Origin: Cynocephalus volans
Lineage: Eukaryota; Chordata; Mammalia; Dermoptera; Cynocephalidae
Length of the DNA stretch: 64,000 nt
Assembly: GCF_027409185.1 (NCBI RefSeq)
Contig: NC_084462.1
Coordinates: 158,025,490 to 158,089,489 of the forward strand
Reading direction: 5' to 3'
Of this stretch, positions 23,964 to 35,200 are shown piece by piece. Every line of letters begins with the position of its first letter. Positions within the stretch are counted from its first letter, which is position 1. A program made the position numbers and the translations under genes. A model generated the notes under the pieces. It searched no databases and was not told the DNA's origin. It saw only the letters and a list, made by a program, of their open reading frames with translations.

Positions 23964-24944
23964 ATGAATAAACACCAAAAAAAAGATACCAGAAATACAA
24001 AAAATCAAGAAAGTACACCACCAAAAGTTAATAAATTTCAAACTCTAGATCCTATAGAACAAGAAGCCACTGAAATAACTGACAAGGAATTTCGAGTGAT
24101 AATTCTAAGGAAACTGAATGAGATACAAGAAAACTCAGCTAGACATCATGATGAAATGAGGAAAAGTATACAGGATCTGAAAGAGGAAATGTACAAGGAA
24201 ATCAATGTCCTGAAAAAAAATGTAGCAGAACTTGCTGAACTGAAGAAGTTATTCAGCGAAATAAAAAACACAATGGAGAGTTTAATCAGCAGGCTTGTCG
24301 AAGTTGAATAGAGAACCTCTGAACTCGAAGATGGGCTGTTTGAAATAACACAAGCAGACAAAAAGAAAGAAAAAAGAATCAAGGACATTGAAGAAAATCT
24401 GAGAGAGATATCAGACAACCTCAAGTGCTCAAATATCCGAGTCATGGGTATTCCAGAAGGGGAGGAAAATGGAGATTCCATTGAAAACATATTCAACAAA
24501 ATAGTGGCAGAAAACTTCCCAGGTATAGGAAAAGTCACAGATCTTCAGATCCAGGAAGCTCAACGATCTCCAAACGTATTCAACCCAAAAAGGCCTTCCC
24601 CAAGACATGTCATAGTCAAATTGGCAAAACTCAGAGACAAAGAGAGAATCTTAAAAGCTGCAAGAGAGAAGCGTCAAATCACCTATAAGGGAGCCCCAAT
24701 CAGGCTAACATCAGACTTCTCATCACAAACCCTAAAAGCTAGAAAGGAATGGGATGATATTTTCAAAATACTAAAAGACAAAAATTGCCAGCCAAGAATA
24801 CTCTACCCTGCAAGGCTATCCTTCCGAAATGAAGGGCAAATAGTATATTTCTCAGACAAACAAAAACTGCGGGAGTTCACTACCACACGACCACCCTTAC
24901 AAGAAATCCTCAAGGGAGTACTGGGTTTGGTTCCTGAAAAATAA
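23964..24944 (+). pseudogene. L1 ORF1 (RNA-binding chaperone), one nonsense codon
   Basis: 327 codons including stop; human ORF1p has 338 residues. The start is the ATG at 23964 (MNKHQKK); the frame continues upstream only to a GTG. The order is a basic N-terminus, a coiled coil (codons about 35-125), an RRM-like part (NIRVMGIPEGEENGD) and a C-terminal domain (REKRQITYKGAPIRL, LYPARLSF). A TAG at 24309-24311 stops translation within the coiled coil. Downstream stays in the same frame to the TAA at 24942. Confidence 0.93.
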
Positions 24945-25130
24945 CTACCACTGCCATAAAAACCCAAGAAAAATCAATACCCACTAGTATAATAAAAATG
25001 GCATCCATGAAGAGAAAACAAGCAAACAAAAACGCTATCTCAACCTAAGGAACCAACAAACACAGAAACCAAACAGTAAATCAGAAAGCAAGGAACAAAA
25101 GACACCTAAGACAACCAAACAACCAATAAA

Positions 25131-28100
25131 ATGCTAGGAATAAATCAACACCTTTCAATAACAACTCTTAATGTAAAAGGCTTAAATTCCCCAATCAAAA
25201 GACACAGACTGGCTGACTGGATCAAAAAGGAGGACCCAACTATATGCTGCCTACAAGAGACCCACCTCAACCATAAAGATTCACACAGACTAAGAGTGAA
25301 AGGATGGAAAAAGATTTACCATGCAAACAGAAAAGAAAAACGAGCTGGAGTAGCTATTCTTATATCTGACAAAATAGGCTTTAAACTAAAAACCATAAAA
25401 AGAGACAATGAGGGACACTACTTAATGATAAAAGGACTGATCCATCAAGAAGACATAACAATCATAAATATGTACGCACCCAATGTTGGAGCAGCCAGAT
25501 TTATAAAACAAACTCTATTAGACCTAAAGAAGGAAATAGACACTAATACCATAATAGCAGGGGACCTGAACACCCCACTGTCAATATTAGACAGATCATC
25601 TAGGCAAAGAATCAGTAGAGAAACACAAGATCTAAACAATACTCTAGACCAATTGGAATTGGCAGATATCTACAGAACATTCCACCCAACAACCTCAGAA
25701 TATTCATTCTTCTCATCAGCACATGGATCATTCTCCAGGATAGATCACATATTAGGTCACAAATCAAGTCTCAATAAATTCAAAAAAATTGGAATTATCC
25801 CATGTATCTTCTCAGACCACAATGGATTAAAACTAGAAATTAATAACAAACGAAACTCTGGAAACTATACAAACACATGGAAATTAAACAGCATTCTACT
25901 TAATGACATATGGGTCCAAGAAGAAATCAAGCAGGAAATCAAAAAATTTATTGAAACTAATGAAAACAATGATACATCATACCAAAACCTGTGGGATACT
26001 GCAAAAGCAGTATTGAGGGGGAAATTTATTGCATTAAACACTCACTTCAGAAGAATGGAAAGATGGCAAGTGAACAACCTAACACTTCACCTTAAAGAAC
26101 TAGAAAAACAAGAACAATCCAAACCTAAAGTTAGCAGACGGAAAGAAATCATTAAGATCAGCGCAGAACTGAATGAAATTGAAAACCAAAAAACAATTCA
26201 AAAGATCAACGAATCAAAAAGTTGGTGTTTTGAAAAGATAAATAAAATTGACAAACCATTAACATGGCTAACAAAAAAAGAAGAGAGAAGACTCAAATAA
26301 CAAAAATTAGAAATGAAAAAGGTGATATTACAACGGATTCATCTGAAATACAAGGAATCATTCGAGACTACTATAAACAACTATACGCCAACAAATTTGA
26401 AAATCTGGAGGAAATGGATAAATTTCTGGACACACACAAGCTCCCAAAACTGAACCATGAAGATGTAGAAAATTTGAACAGACCAATAACAATAAAGGAG
26501 ATTGAAGCTGTTATCAGAAGACTCCCAACAAAGAAAAGCCCAGGACCAGATGGATTCACAGCAGAATTTTACCAAACATTCAAAGAGGAATTGACACCAA
26601 TTCTTTACAAACTATTCCAAAAGATTGAAATGGACGCAAATCTTCCAAACTCATTCTATGAAGCAAACATCATCCTGATACCAAAACCAGGTAAAGATAT
26701 AACCCAAAAAGAAAACTACAGGCCGATATCCTTGATGAATATAGAGGCAAAAATCCTCACTAAATTACTAGCAAACAGAATACAGCAACACTTATGTAAA
26801 ATTATTCACCACGATCAAGTGGGATTCATCCCAGGGATGCAAGGTTGGTTCAACATACGCAAATCAATAAATGTGATACACCATATTAATAAACTCAAAC
26901 ACAAGGACCATATGATCATCTCTATAGATGCTGAAAAAGCATTTGATAAAGTTCAGCACTCATTCATGACAAAGACCCTCTATAAGTTAGGTATAGAGGG
27001 AAAGTATCTCAACATAATTAAAGCCATATATGACAAACCCACTGCCAATATCATCCTGAATGGGGAAAAGCTGAAAGCTTTTCCTTTAAGAACAGGAACT
27101 AGACAAGGATGCCCACTCTCACCACTCCTATTCAACATAGTGTTGGAAGTACTAGCCAGAGCAATCAGAGAAGAGAAGGAAATAAAGGGCATCCAGATTG
27201 GAAAAGATGAAGTCAAACTGTCCCTGTTTGCAGAAGACATGATCCTATATATCGAACAGCCTAAAACCTCTACAAAAAAACTGCTGGAATTGATAAATGA
27301 TTTCAGCACAGTAGCAGGATACAAAATCAACACACAAAAATCAGTAGCATTTCTTTTCTCCAATAGTGAACATGCAGAACGAGAAATCAAGAAAGCCTGC
27401 CCATTTACAATAGCCACCAGAAAAATAAAATACTTAGGAATTGAGTTAACCAAGGAGGTGAAAAATCTCTATAATGAGAACTACAAACCACTGCTGAGAG
27501 AAATTAGAGAGGATACAAGAAGATGGAAAGATATCCCATGCTCTTGGATTGGAAGAATCAACATAGTGAAAATGTCCATACTACCCAAAGTGATATACAA
27601 ATTCAATGCAATCCCCATCAAAATTCCAAAGACATTTTTCTCAGAAATGGAAAAAACTATCCAGACATTTATATGGAACAATAAAAGACCACGCATAGCC
27701 AAAGCAATGCTGAGCAAAAAAAATAAAGCTGGAGGCATAACACTACCTGACTTTAAGCTATACTACAAAGCTATAATAACCAAAACAGTATGGTACTGGC
27801 ATAAAAACAGACACACTGATCAATGGAATAGAATAGAGAATCCAGAAATCAACCCACACACTTACTGCCATCTGATCTTTGACAAAGGCACCAAGGCCAT
27901 TCACTGGGGAAGGGACTGCCTCTTCAGCAAATGGTGCTGGGATAACTAGATATCCATATGCAGGAGAATGAAACTAGATCCATACCTCTCACCGTATACT
28001 AAAATCAACTCAAAATGGATTAAGGATTTAAATATACACCCTGAAACAATAAAACTTCTTAAAGAAAACATAGGAGAAACACTTCAGGAAATAGGACTGG

Positions 28101-28957
28101 GCACAGACTTCATGAATACGACCCCAAAAGCACGGGCAACCAAAGGAAAAATAAACAAATGGGATTATATCAAACTAAAAAGCTTCTGCACAGCAAAAGA
28201 AACAATTAACAGAGTTAAAAGACAACCAACAGAGTGGGAGAAAATATTTGCAAAATATACATCTGACAAAGGATTAATATCCAGAATATATAAGGAACTC
28301 AAACAACTTTACAAGAAGAAAACAAGCAACCCAATTAAAAAATGGGCAAAAGAGCTAAGTAGGCATTTCTCTAAGGAAGATATGCAAATGGTCAACAGAT
28401 ATATGAAAAAATGCTCAACATCACTCAGCATCCGGGAAATGGAAATCAAAACCACATTGAGATACCATCTAACCCCAGTTAGGATGGCTAAAATCCAAAA
28501 GACTCTGAACGATAAATGCTGGCGAGGTTGCGGAGAAAAAGGAACTCTCATACATTGTTGGTGGGACTGCAAAATGGTGCAGCCTCTATGGAAAATGGTA
28601 TGGAGGTTCCTCAAACAATTGCAGATAGATCTACCATACGACCCAGCTATCCCACTGTTGGGAATATACCCAGAGGAATGGAAATCATCAAGTTGAAGGT
28701 ATACCTGTTCCCCAATGTTCATCGCAGCACTCTTTACAATAGCCAAGAGTTGGAACCAGCCCAAATGTCCATCATCGGATGAGTGGATACGGAAACTGTG
28801 GTACATCTACACAATGGAATACTACTCAGCTATAAAAACGAATGAAATACTGCCATTTGCAACAACATGGATGGTCCTCGAGAGAATTATATTAAGTGAA
28901 ACAAGTCAGGCACAGAAAGAGAAATACCACATGTTCTCACTTATTGGTGGGAGCTAA
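25131..28957 (+). pseudogene. L1 ORF2 (endonuclease-reverse transcriptase), frameshifted
   Basis: Starts [20 protein letters not shown]. Allowing for one missing base the length is 1276 codons with stop, the same as human ORF2p. The endonuclease keeps its active-site blocks: [34 protein letters not shown] one-base loss in the A run near 26271-26278 breaks the frame at about codon 383. The reverse-transcriptase core continues to SLFAEDM at 27221-27241, where the usual FADD is FAED. TAG at 27947 and TGA at 28694 follow. The C-terminal CWRGC...H...C cluster is intact near 28519-28570. The frame ends IGGS-TAA. Confidence 0.95.
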
Positions 28958-28971
28958 AAATTAATATATAA

Positions 28972-29031
<60 letters not shown>

Positions 29032-29190
29032 CCGGGGGGGGGGGAGAAGATATAACAACCACAATTACTCGAAGTTGACACGACAAGCAAACAGAAAGGA
29101 CATTGTTGGGGGGGGGAGGGAGGTTTTGGTGATGGGGAGCAATAATCAGCCACAATGTATATCGACAAAATAAAATTAAAAAAAAAAAAA
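28958..29190 (+). repeat. L1 3' UTR with (CA)n, G11 and G-rich tract
   Basis: A (CA)n run at 28975-29028 is followed by 11 G (29034-29044) and a second G-rich block at 29107-29140 (G10, then gggaggg and gatgggg). A polypurine G-rich tract able to form quadruplexes is a known part of mammalian L1 3' UTRs; the CA expansion is a secondary feature. AATAAA at 29169-29174 precedes the poly-A. Confidence 0.85.
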
Positions 29191-29205
29191 AATGTTCTCC
29201 AACCA

Positions 29206-29410
29206 CTACCTATATCTACTTCCAAAACATTCTTACACTTCCCAAAGGAAACCCCATACACATTAAGCAGTTACTCCCCATCCCTCCTTATCCCCAACCC
29301 CTGGGACCACCAATCTGCTTTTTTTGTCTCCATGGATCTACCTGTTCTAGATATTGCACATAAATGGCATCATACAATATGACCTTTTGTGCCTGGCTAC
29401 TCTAATTCCT
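29206..29410 (-). mobile_element. Right half of the same split L1 3' end
   Basis: Follows directly on the 3' target-site duplication of the younger L1 and matches the antisense L1 3' UTR seen again at 51240-51400. Confidence 0.7.
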
Positions 29411-29649
29411 CTTATAGGAAGGCTGTTACACCACACTCTCAATTTCTTTAAAAGCAAAGTTTCCAGTACTTGAAGTGAGGAGCGTGGAAGTTCTCTAAGA
29501 AACACTTCCTTACATCAAAACAGTGGGTAGGTCATCCTTGTGTGGCAAGTGTTTACCGCCCTGAAGGAAAGAGGAACTCAAAACCTCCCTCTATTAGCAC
29601 GATCAATGCAGACATGAATTCTAGGCCTATCCTTCACTTAGGTATTCTC

Positions 29650-30290
29650 AAAAGTGAAGATTCAGTTGTTGCTCTGTAATATGTCAACTTGGCTAGACTG
29701 AACTACATTGTCCAGAATTCCCTTCGTGGTATGTTTCTCGTTAGGTTGGACCACAAGTAATATTTTTGTGCAAGATCTGAAAGGTGGACATGAAACAGCA
29801 ACCAGTTTGTTTCAGCTTGCAAGGTCAGTACAGGTGCTTTTATAGTACAACATGTTGTTGTTTATCTACTGGCTACTTTTTTCTTGAGGCCTGTAACTGC
29901 TACACCTTCCCTGGGATCCTCCTTCAGCTGTTTTCTTCTGAGCCAGGTGTTTTTCAGCTCCAAGACAAAGGCCACCAGCTTCTCCTGCAGGACATCCATT
30001 TCTTCAAGGTTGGAGGCAGTGAGAATTGACACAGCTCCTAGTCCGTTCTCATGGGTTCTAGCTTGTCCCTGCTCTCCCTCATTTTATATCCATCTTCCCT
30101 TCCCCACTGCCTGCCCACTGGATTTCAAGCTCTGCCACCAGACATAAAGACAACAACCTTACACAGACTGTTTATCCAGCTGCCATATTAAGTTCAAATC
30201 CCTGTGACAAATTGCATATATAGATTAGATAGATAATGTATATATACTCCTAGTGGTTCTGCTTCTCTGAATGAACCCTGATACACTAGT
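29650..30290. repeat. Probable old LTR-like repeat in the NOXRED1-VIPAS39 interval
   Basis: Ends with gcttctctgaatgaaccctg, a string found near the end of some mammalian LTR or DNA repeats. Two short open frames (81 and 87 codons) show no family. Assignment is weak. Confidence 0.3.
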
Positions 30291-30454
30291 TAATAAAGTT
30301 ACCACTGTTTGTTTGAAGATGAGCCAATAACTTTGGCACAATCTAGCCAATTAAACTCCTGTTTCTTCAACAGCAAGAAGGATGACCAAGAAAGGAATAT
30401 GAGTTCACCTGGAATTGCAAAGGACTGCAAAGTGGAGGAGACGGTCTGATCCCC

Positions 30455-30850
30455 TTAAAGCAGGGTTTCTCAAGAATAACACTTTGCGGGCCGAGCCCGT
30501 GGCGCGCTCAGGAGAGTGCAGCACTGGGAGCGCGGCGACGCTCCCGCCGCGGGTTCGGATCCTATATAGGAATGGCCGGTGCACTCACTGGCTGAGTGCC
30601 GGTCACGAAAAAGACAAAAATAAATAAATAAAAATAAACTAGCCTTTAAAAAAAAAAAAAAGAATAACACTTTGGGCAAGGTCATTCTTCGTGTGGGAGG
30701 CTGTCCTGTGCATTGTAGGATGTTCAGCAGTATCCCTTGCCTCTACCCACTAGATGCCAGTAGCACTCCCTAATGTGGCAACAAAGTATCTTCAGACACT
30801 GCCAAATGTCCCCTGCAAAACCTCCAGTTGAGAACATTGCTTAAAGCATG
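30455..30850. mobile_element. hAT-type non-autonomous DNA transposon relic split by a t-SINE
   Basis: cagggtttctcaagaataac before the SINE and ggctgtcctgtgcattgtag ... ccaaatgtcccctgcaaaac after it match a common mammalian MER element ending in ttgagaac. Family not resolved. Confidence 0.6.
30487..30659 (+). mobile_element. t-SINE, '1.5-mer' CpG-rich subfamily
   Basis: Left unit carries gcggcgacgctcccgccgcg in the anticodon-arm region; right unit stops at gccggtcacgaaaaagac. Perfect duplication aagaataacactttg (30472-30486, 30660-30674), splitting a DNA transposon relic. Confidence 0.93.
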
Positions 30851-30929
30851 CTGTGTGCCTCTGTGTGAGCACTTCTCTTTTTCTGCCTACCATTCCACCC
30901 ACCCCACAGTCACAGCAGCATGAAACGCT

Positions 30930-31095
30930 ACAAGCTGTTAGATTATCATGATCACATTTTACAGCTGAAGATAATAAGTCCTGAAAGAAAGGACTGACCC
31001 AACAACACACAGCTTGCTAGTGGTAGAGCTAGAGAAAAAAGTTAGGTCTTCTGTCTCCCAGTTCAGTGCTCTTTCTGTTAACCACATGGCCCTGT
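30930..31095 (+). repeat. MIR fragment
   Basis: cacattttacagctgaagat ... aacaacacacagcttgctag matches MIR order; it ends near the VIPAS39 poly-A region. Confidence 0.65.
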
Positions 31096-31234
31096 TTTGC
31101 CATAAGCACTGTTACTCTATAAGCTGACATGTGTTGACAGGCTGCTGAATGCAGGCACTGAGGCAGACTTGTGCTGGTCCCAGACATTGAGCAATTATTT
31201 CATCATTCCACACAAAACTGGGAGGGGAAGAAAA

Positions 31235-32184
31235 GGCACCAAGGAAGAAACAGCTTTATTAGGAGTCTAGGCATGTCCGGAAAACCTAGTTCAGTCACAG
31301 AGAAGAGAGGCTAATATTGGTACAGGGCAAGAATCTAGCATTACAGAATAACCTCTCAAAAACCAAGCATGAAAATAAAACCTCCATCTGAATATCCTAA
31401 CAGCAATGATGCTGAGTTTAGCCCAGGTGAAACTTCTAGAAGCTCCTGGTGAAATAATGAGATTTTTGCATAAAGGGAGAGTTCTCCAAAGTACAGGAAA
31501 AGATAAGGGGAAGGTCTCATTACCAAAACAAGGTCACCTAAGTGTGCAGGTGAGAAAGGAGCCGTTTTGGGACAGAGGGATAATGGCTGAAGAAACACAA
31601 CATCTGGGCAACGTGTGTCATAATGTGTACGACACTGTGTAGTCTGGTATGACTGTGTCTCCAGCAGGTCCTGGGCAACACTGGCACCATTCCGGAGGCC
31701 CCTGGAAGATAACCATTTTGTTTCTGTTCTGACTTCATTCAGAGCAGAACTGCCAATGTCCAGCACCAAGTCCCAGATCATAATCAGCTGAGCAAAATGG
31801 AGTGGTCACCCTATGACACTGTGCCTCTTAGTCTAGAGACTTCCTTTCTGGAGCTGTCACTTTTCTCAAGAGAGATCTTACCCAAAATGGGCCCGATCTA
31901 GAAATCACTCCCACCTTCACATGAGCACCAGGTGGAAGGAATCTTTCTCATAAGTCAGAGCTTTAGATCTTGGCCCTTAGATGATGTCCCTTGGACAGAA
32001 GATCAGTCTGAAGCTATCTGTGCCCAGGTGCTCGTTTCTGTCCCAAGAGTAGGAGGCAATGCCTGTAAATGATGGGTCCAAGCGATGTGATACTGTAACT
32101 CTCCCAAAGAAGAGCTCTCTCTCTACTTTCACAGGCAGGACAGGCTTTAAGAAATGAGGGCAGCTTCTGGGTAGCTAATGCCAC
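31235..32184 (-). other. VIPAS39: VIPAS39 3' UTR
   Basis: About 950 bases without repeats follow the stop. An AATAAA on the minus strand (tttatt at 31255-31260) would place cleavage near 31235; the exact cleavage site is inferred. Confidence 0.7.
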
Positions 32185-32205
32185 TTAGTTCTTCCATCGA
32201 ATTTG
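32185..32205 (-). CDS. VIPAS39: VIPAS39 coding exon 19 (terminal)
   Basis: Codes only QIRWKN and the TAA stop at 32187-32185 after a tttccacag acceptor. The exon continues as the 3' UTR. Confidence 0.94.
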   Translation of the reverse strand, partial: QIRWKN

Positions 32206-35200
32206 CTGTGGAAAGAGCAAACAATGAAGGTGTATGATCAGTTTTCACTTAACCCTACAGAGAGGTAAAATGAATACAATAAAACAAGGCTCATAACTAG
32301 GGAATAAAAAAAAAAAGGAAAAGAAGAATCAGATGGGAGGGTGTTGAGAATTTGTTTTTAATGTGTGGGGGAGTTCATTTATTCAGTGATGGATTAAACA
32401 CCTAGTCAGTATTTTACAAGCCTGATTTAAGAGATTTACTGTGGTTCTGCCTTCCTCCTCTGAATCAAGATTCACTAGCTTCTGATGACTCTAGCCAACA
32501 TACCTAACAGGGAACTAAGTTCCATATTAACAAAAAGCTCATTTCATGCTGAGATGAACCAGCTATGCTCCTTAAATAGCTTAAGTTTATTTCACTACCT
32601 CTTATTTCTAACTGGTAGGTCACATCCAACTCCAGGAGACCATATAGCCTGGATATTCTGAATCTGTAACATTTGTTTTTATACTTCCAATAGTCAGTCC
32701 CTCCTACCTGCAAGGTATAACAGGTATCAGAGCATTGCAGTTAAGTCTCAGCTCAGGTCCCCAGATTATCCTCTCATCCTACCTCTCAGGAGTAATTTCT
32801 GCTGTTCAGAGCAGTGTTTTTGACTTTTTGACCCACAGAAGAGCATTATATCCACATGGCTCAGCTAACTGTAATCCTATCCAGGCCTTGAGAATGTACA
32901 GTTGATGCTACTTTGTGAAATGTCTGTCTCCTGTCTCCTGACATTGCTGGAGAGTAGGCTGTAACTGCTCACCGAGCTGCTAAGAAGGGCATCAATCTTC
33001 TCCTCCTCTGCAGATCCTTTATCTATCTTACTCCTGTATGCTAGCAACTGCTGACGATCCTTCAGGTCCCGGCAGGTCTGTACACCAAAACAAACAAGAC
33101 AAACCCTCAATCTGGTTTCTTTTTGTCACTATCACTTTGACCCAAGATACAAGGAGAGGCGAAGAGGCAACAGTGGGATGATAGCGGGGTCAAACACATA
33201 CACAGCTTCATGTTGGAGAGAAGTCTACTGAGCTTATGTAGCTTGATTCAGTTCTATGAATTCTCCAAGTGCAACAAATTTATAAAAGCACAGAGAAACC
33301 AGTCAGAGGGCTGGGAAAATAACACAGGAGTGCTGGTCTCCAAACTAACTCTTGCCAAGACCATTTTGTCCATTCAGTCAAACTTAATGGAAGAACTTCA
33401 GGATCTAGGACAGAGAATACTGTAATCCCCTACTCTCCACCAAGGATCTAACTCAGGTTTTTCATTCCTTGGGGACTCACATCAATGACGACATCATGGC
33501 ATTTGAACTTAGTGGCCAAGTTCAACTTTGTGTCCACATCTTCCACCAGATTGATGTATTCCTGTAATATCTGTGGGAAGAGACACTTCTGATTAACCAT
33601 CAAACACCAAGGTCTACAAAGTAGGGGGAAAAAAAAGTTCCAAAGAAGGCAAAAGAGTCCAGTATCTAATGTCTATATTTCCCATTATCAACCATAGGAC
33701 TAGTTCTGCAATGGGAAGTGAGGTGATGCGAGGCTGGTGGTCTGGCCGCTTAGCTTATTTGGTCAGAACATGGTGCTGATAACACCAAGATCCAGGGTTT
33801 GATCCCTGCCCTGGCCAGGTGCCAAAAAAAAAAGAAAAAAAAGAAAAAACCACATTCCTCTTTATCCTAGAGCCAGATACACATGCCAGCAATGGCAATG
33901 CTCTAGATCTGATCCAGTACTATGCCCGCTGCCCCTTGATGTCCTTCTCAGTGATCTCTCCTTTTGTATCAGTTGAACAGTACATCAGTACTCCACAGGA
34001 TAAACACATTAAATGCTCCTCAGAGAGGACAGTTTGGGATTATCTCTAACGGGCAAAGAACTTCCTTCTCTGGCCTTTTCTATCTCAAGGGCCAGTGCAG
34101 CCATTGTGCTGCCTTTAAGGGAAAACCAGAACAGGCCAGGCATCATGCCATCACTGACCAGAAAGAGGCTAAAAGTTAGGTTTCCTAAAGTATCCTGTAC
34201 CCAACACTGTTCAGGAGCCATTACCTGGACAGGGGCACTGTTCTTGTGCAAAATTTCCACAACCCGATGGAAGCCAATGGGTGCTCTCTTCTTGGTATAG
34301 CCCAGCCAGTTCTGAAAAAGAAAGATGGGGCAGCTGTAGCTAGGTCAGATGTACTCAACACACTCTGAGCTAGTCTTTCTCTGTTTTATGGTTAAACCAG
34401 AATAGTGAGGTTGGGGGTGGGGAGGTGGGTAGATGGGGATAAGGGATAGAGAAATGGTGAGATGAATTTTTCAGAAAAAGCAAGGGATTTAAGAGGGCGG
34501 GAAAGATTCAGAGGTATGAAGTAAGTTCTTAGATCTACAGGCATTGTGCAGGAAAAAACATTTGTGAAACACTACTAAATGAAATAAGTAACTTTCCTAA
34601 TATTTACAGTGTGATCTTATCGGTATAGAAAAATATTCTATCTTCTATATCTTTATATGTATATGTAGATGTTTATTTGTAATTTCATAAGGAAAGGTTG
34701 GGAAAGCTACCCACTGAACTTTTAACAATGTTTACCTTGAAGGAGTGAGATAGGAGCAGGTAGAAAATGAAAGAGGAACTTCATTCTTTATGTACTTTCA
34801 TAAAGGGTTTGATTTTGATATAGTCATGTATTGCTTTGGTAGTTAATACAAATAATCAAATAATTAAAAAGGCAGAAAAACAGAAAATTCTCAAACCCAT
34901 AATGGAAAAATAGATATTTAAAATGTAAACCACTTCATATGGAACCACGAAAGATCCCAAATAGCCAAAGCAATCCTGAGAAAGAACAAAGTTGGAGGTA
35001 TCATACTTCCTGATTTCAAATTATATCACAAATCTACAGTAATCACAACAGTTTGGTACTGGTATAAAGACAGACATATTGATCAGTGGAACAGAATAAA
35101 GAGCCTAGAAATAAACCCAAGCATATACAAACAACTAATTTTCAACAAGGGCACCAAGAGGACACATGGGGAAAGGACAGTCTCTTCAATAAATGGTGCT

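Larger units (their letters stand above)
22422..29190 (+). mobile_element. Nearly full-length, defective LINE-1
   Basis: The 6.77-kb element has all parts: CpG-rich 5' UTR, ORF1, ORF2, short 3' UTR with a G-rich tract, AATAAA and poly-A. It is bounded by a perfect 15-bp duplication, aatgttctccaacca, at 22407-22421 and 29191-29205. It starts with caagatggcgg (22429-22439), the YY1-type site at the 5' end of L1 that directs accurate initiation. It landed in an older antisense L1 3' end, whose halves are 22320-22406 and 29206-29410. ORF1 and ORF2 are both broken, so it is not autonomous. Confidence 0.97.

Noticed and set aside
26264-27949. 561-codon reverse-transcriptase frame as a host gene
   Set aside because: It is the frameshifted part of L1 ORF2, continuous with the endonuclease frame upstream.
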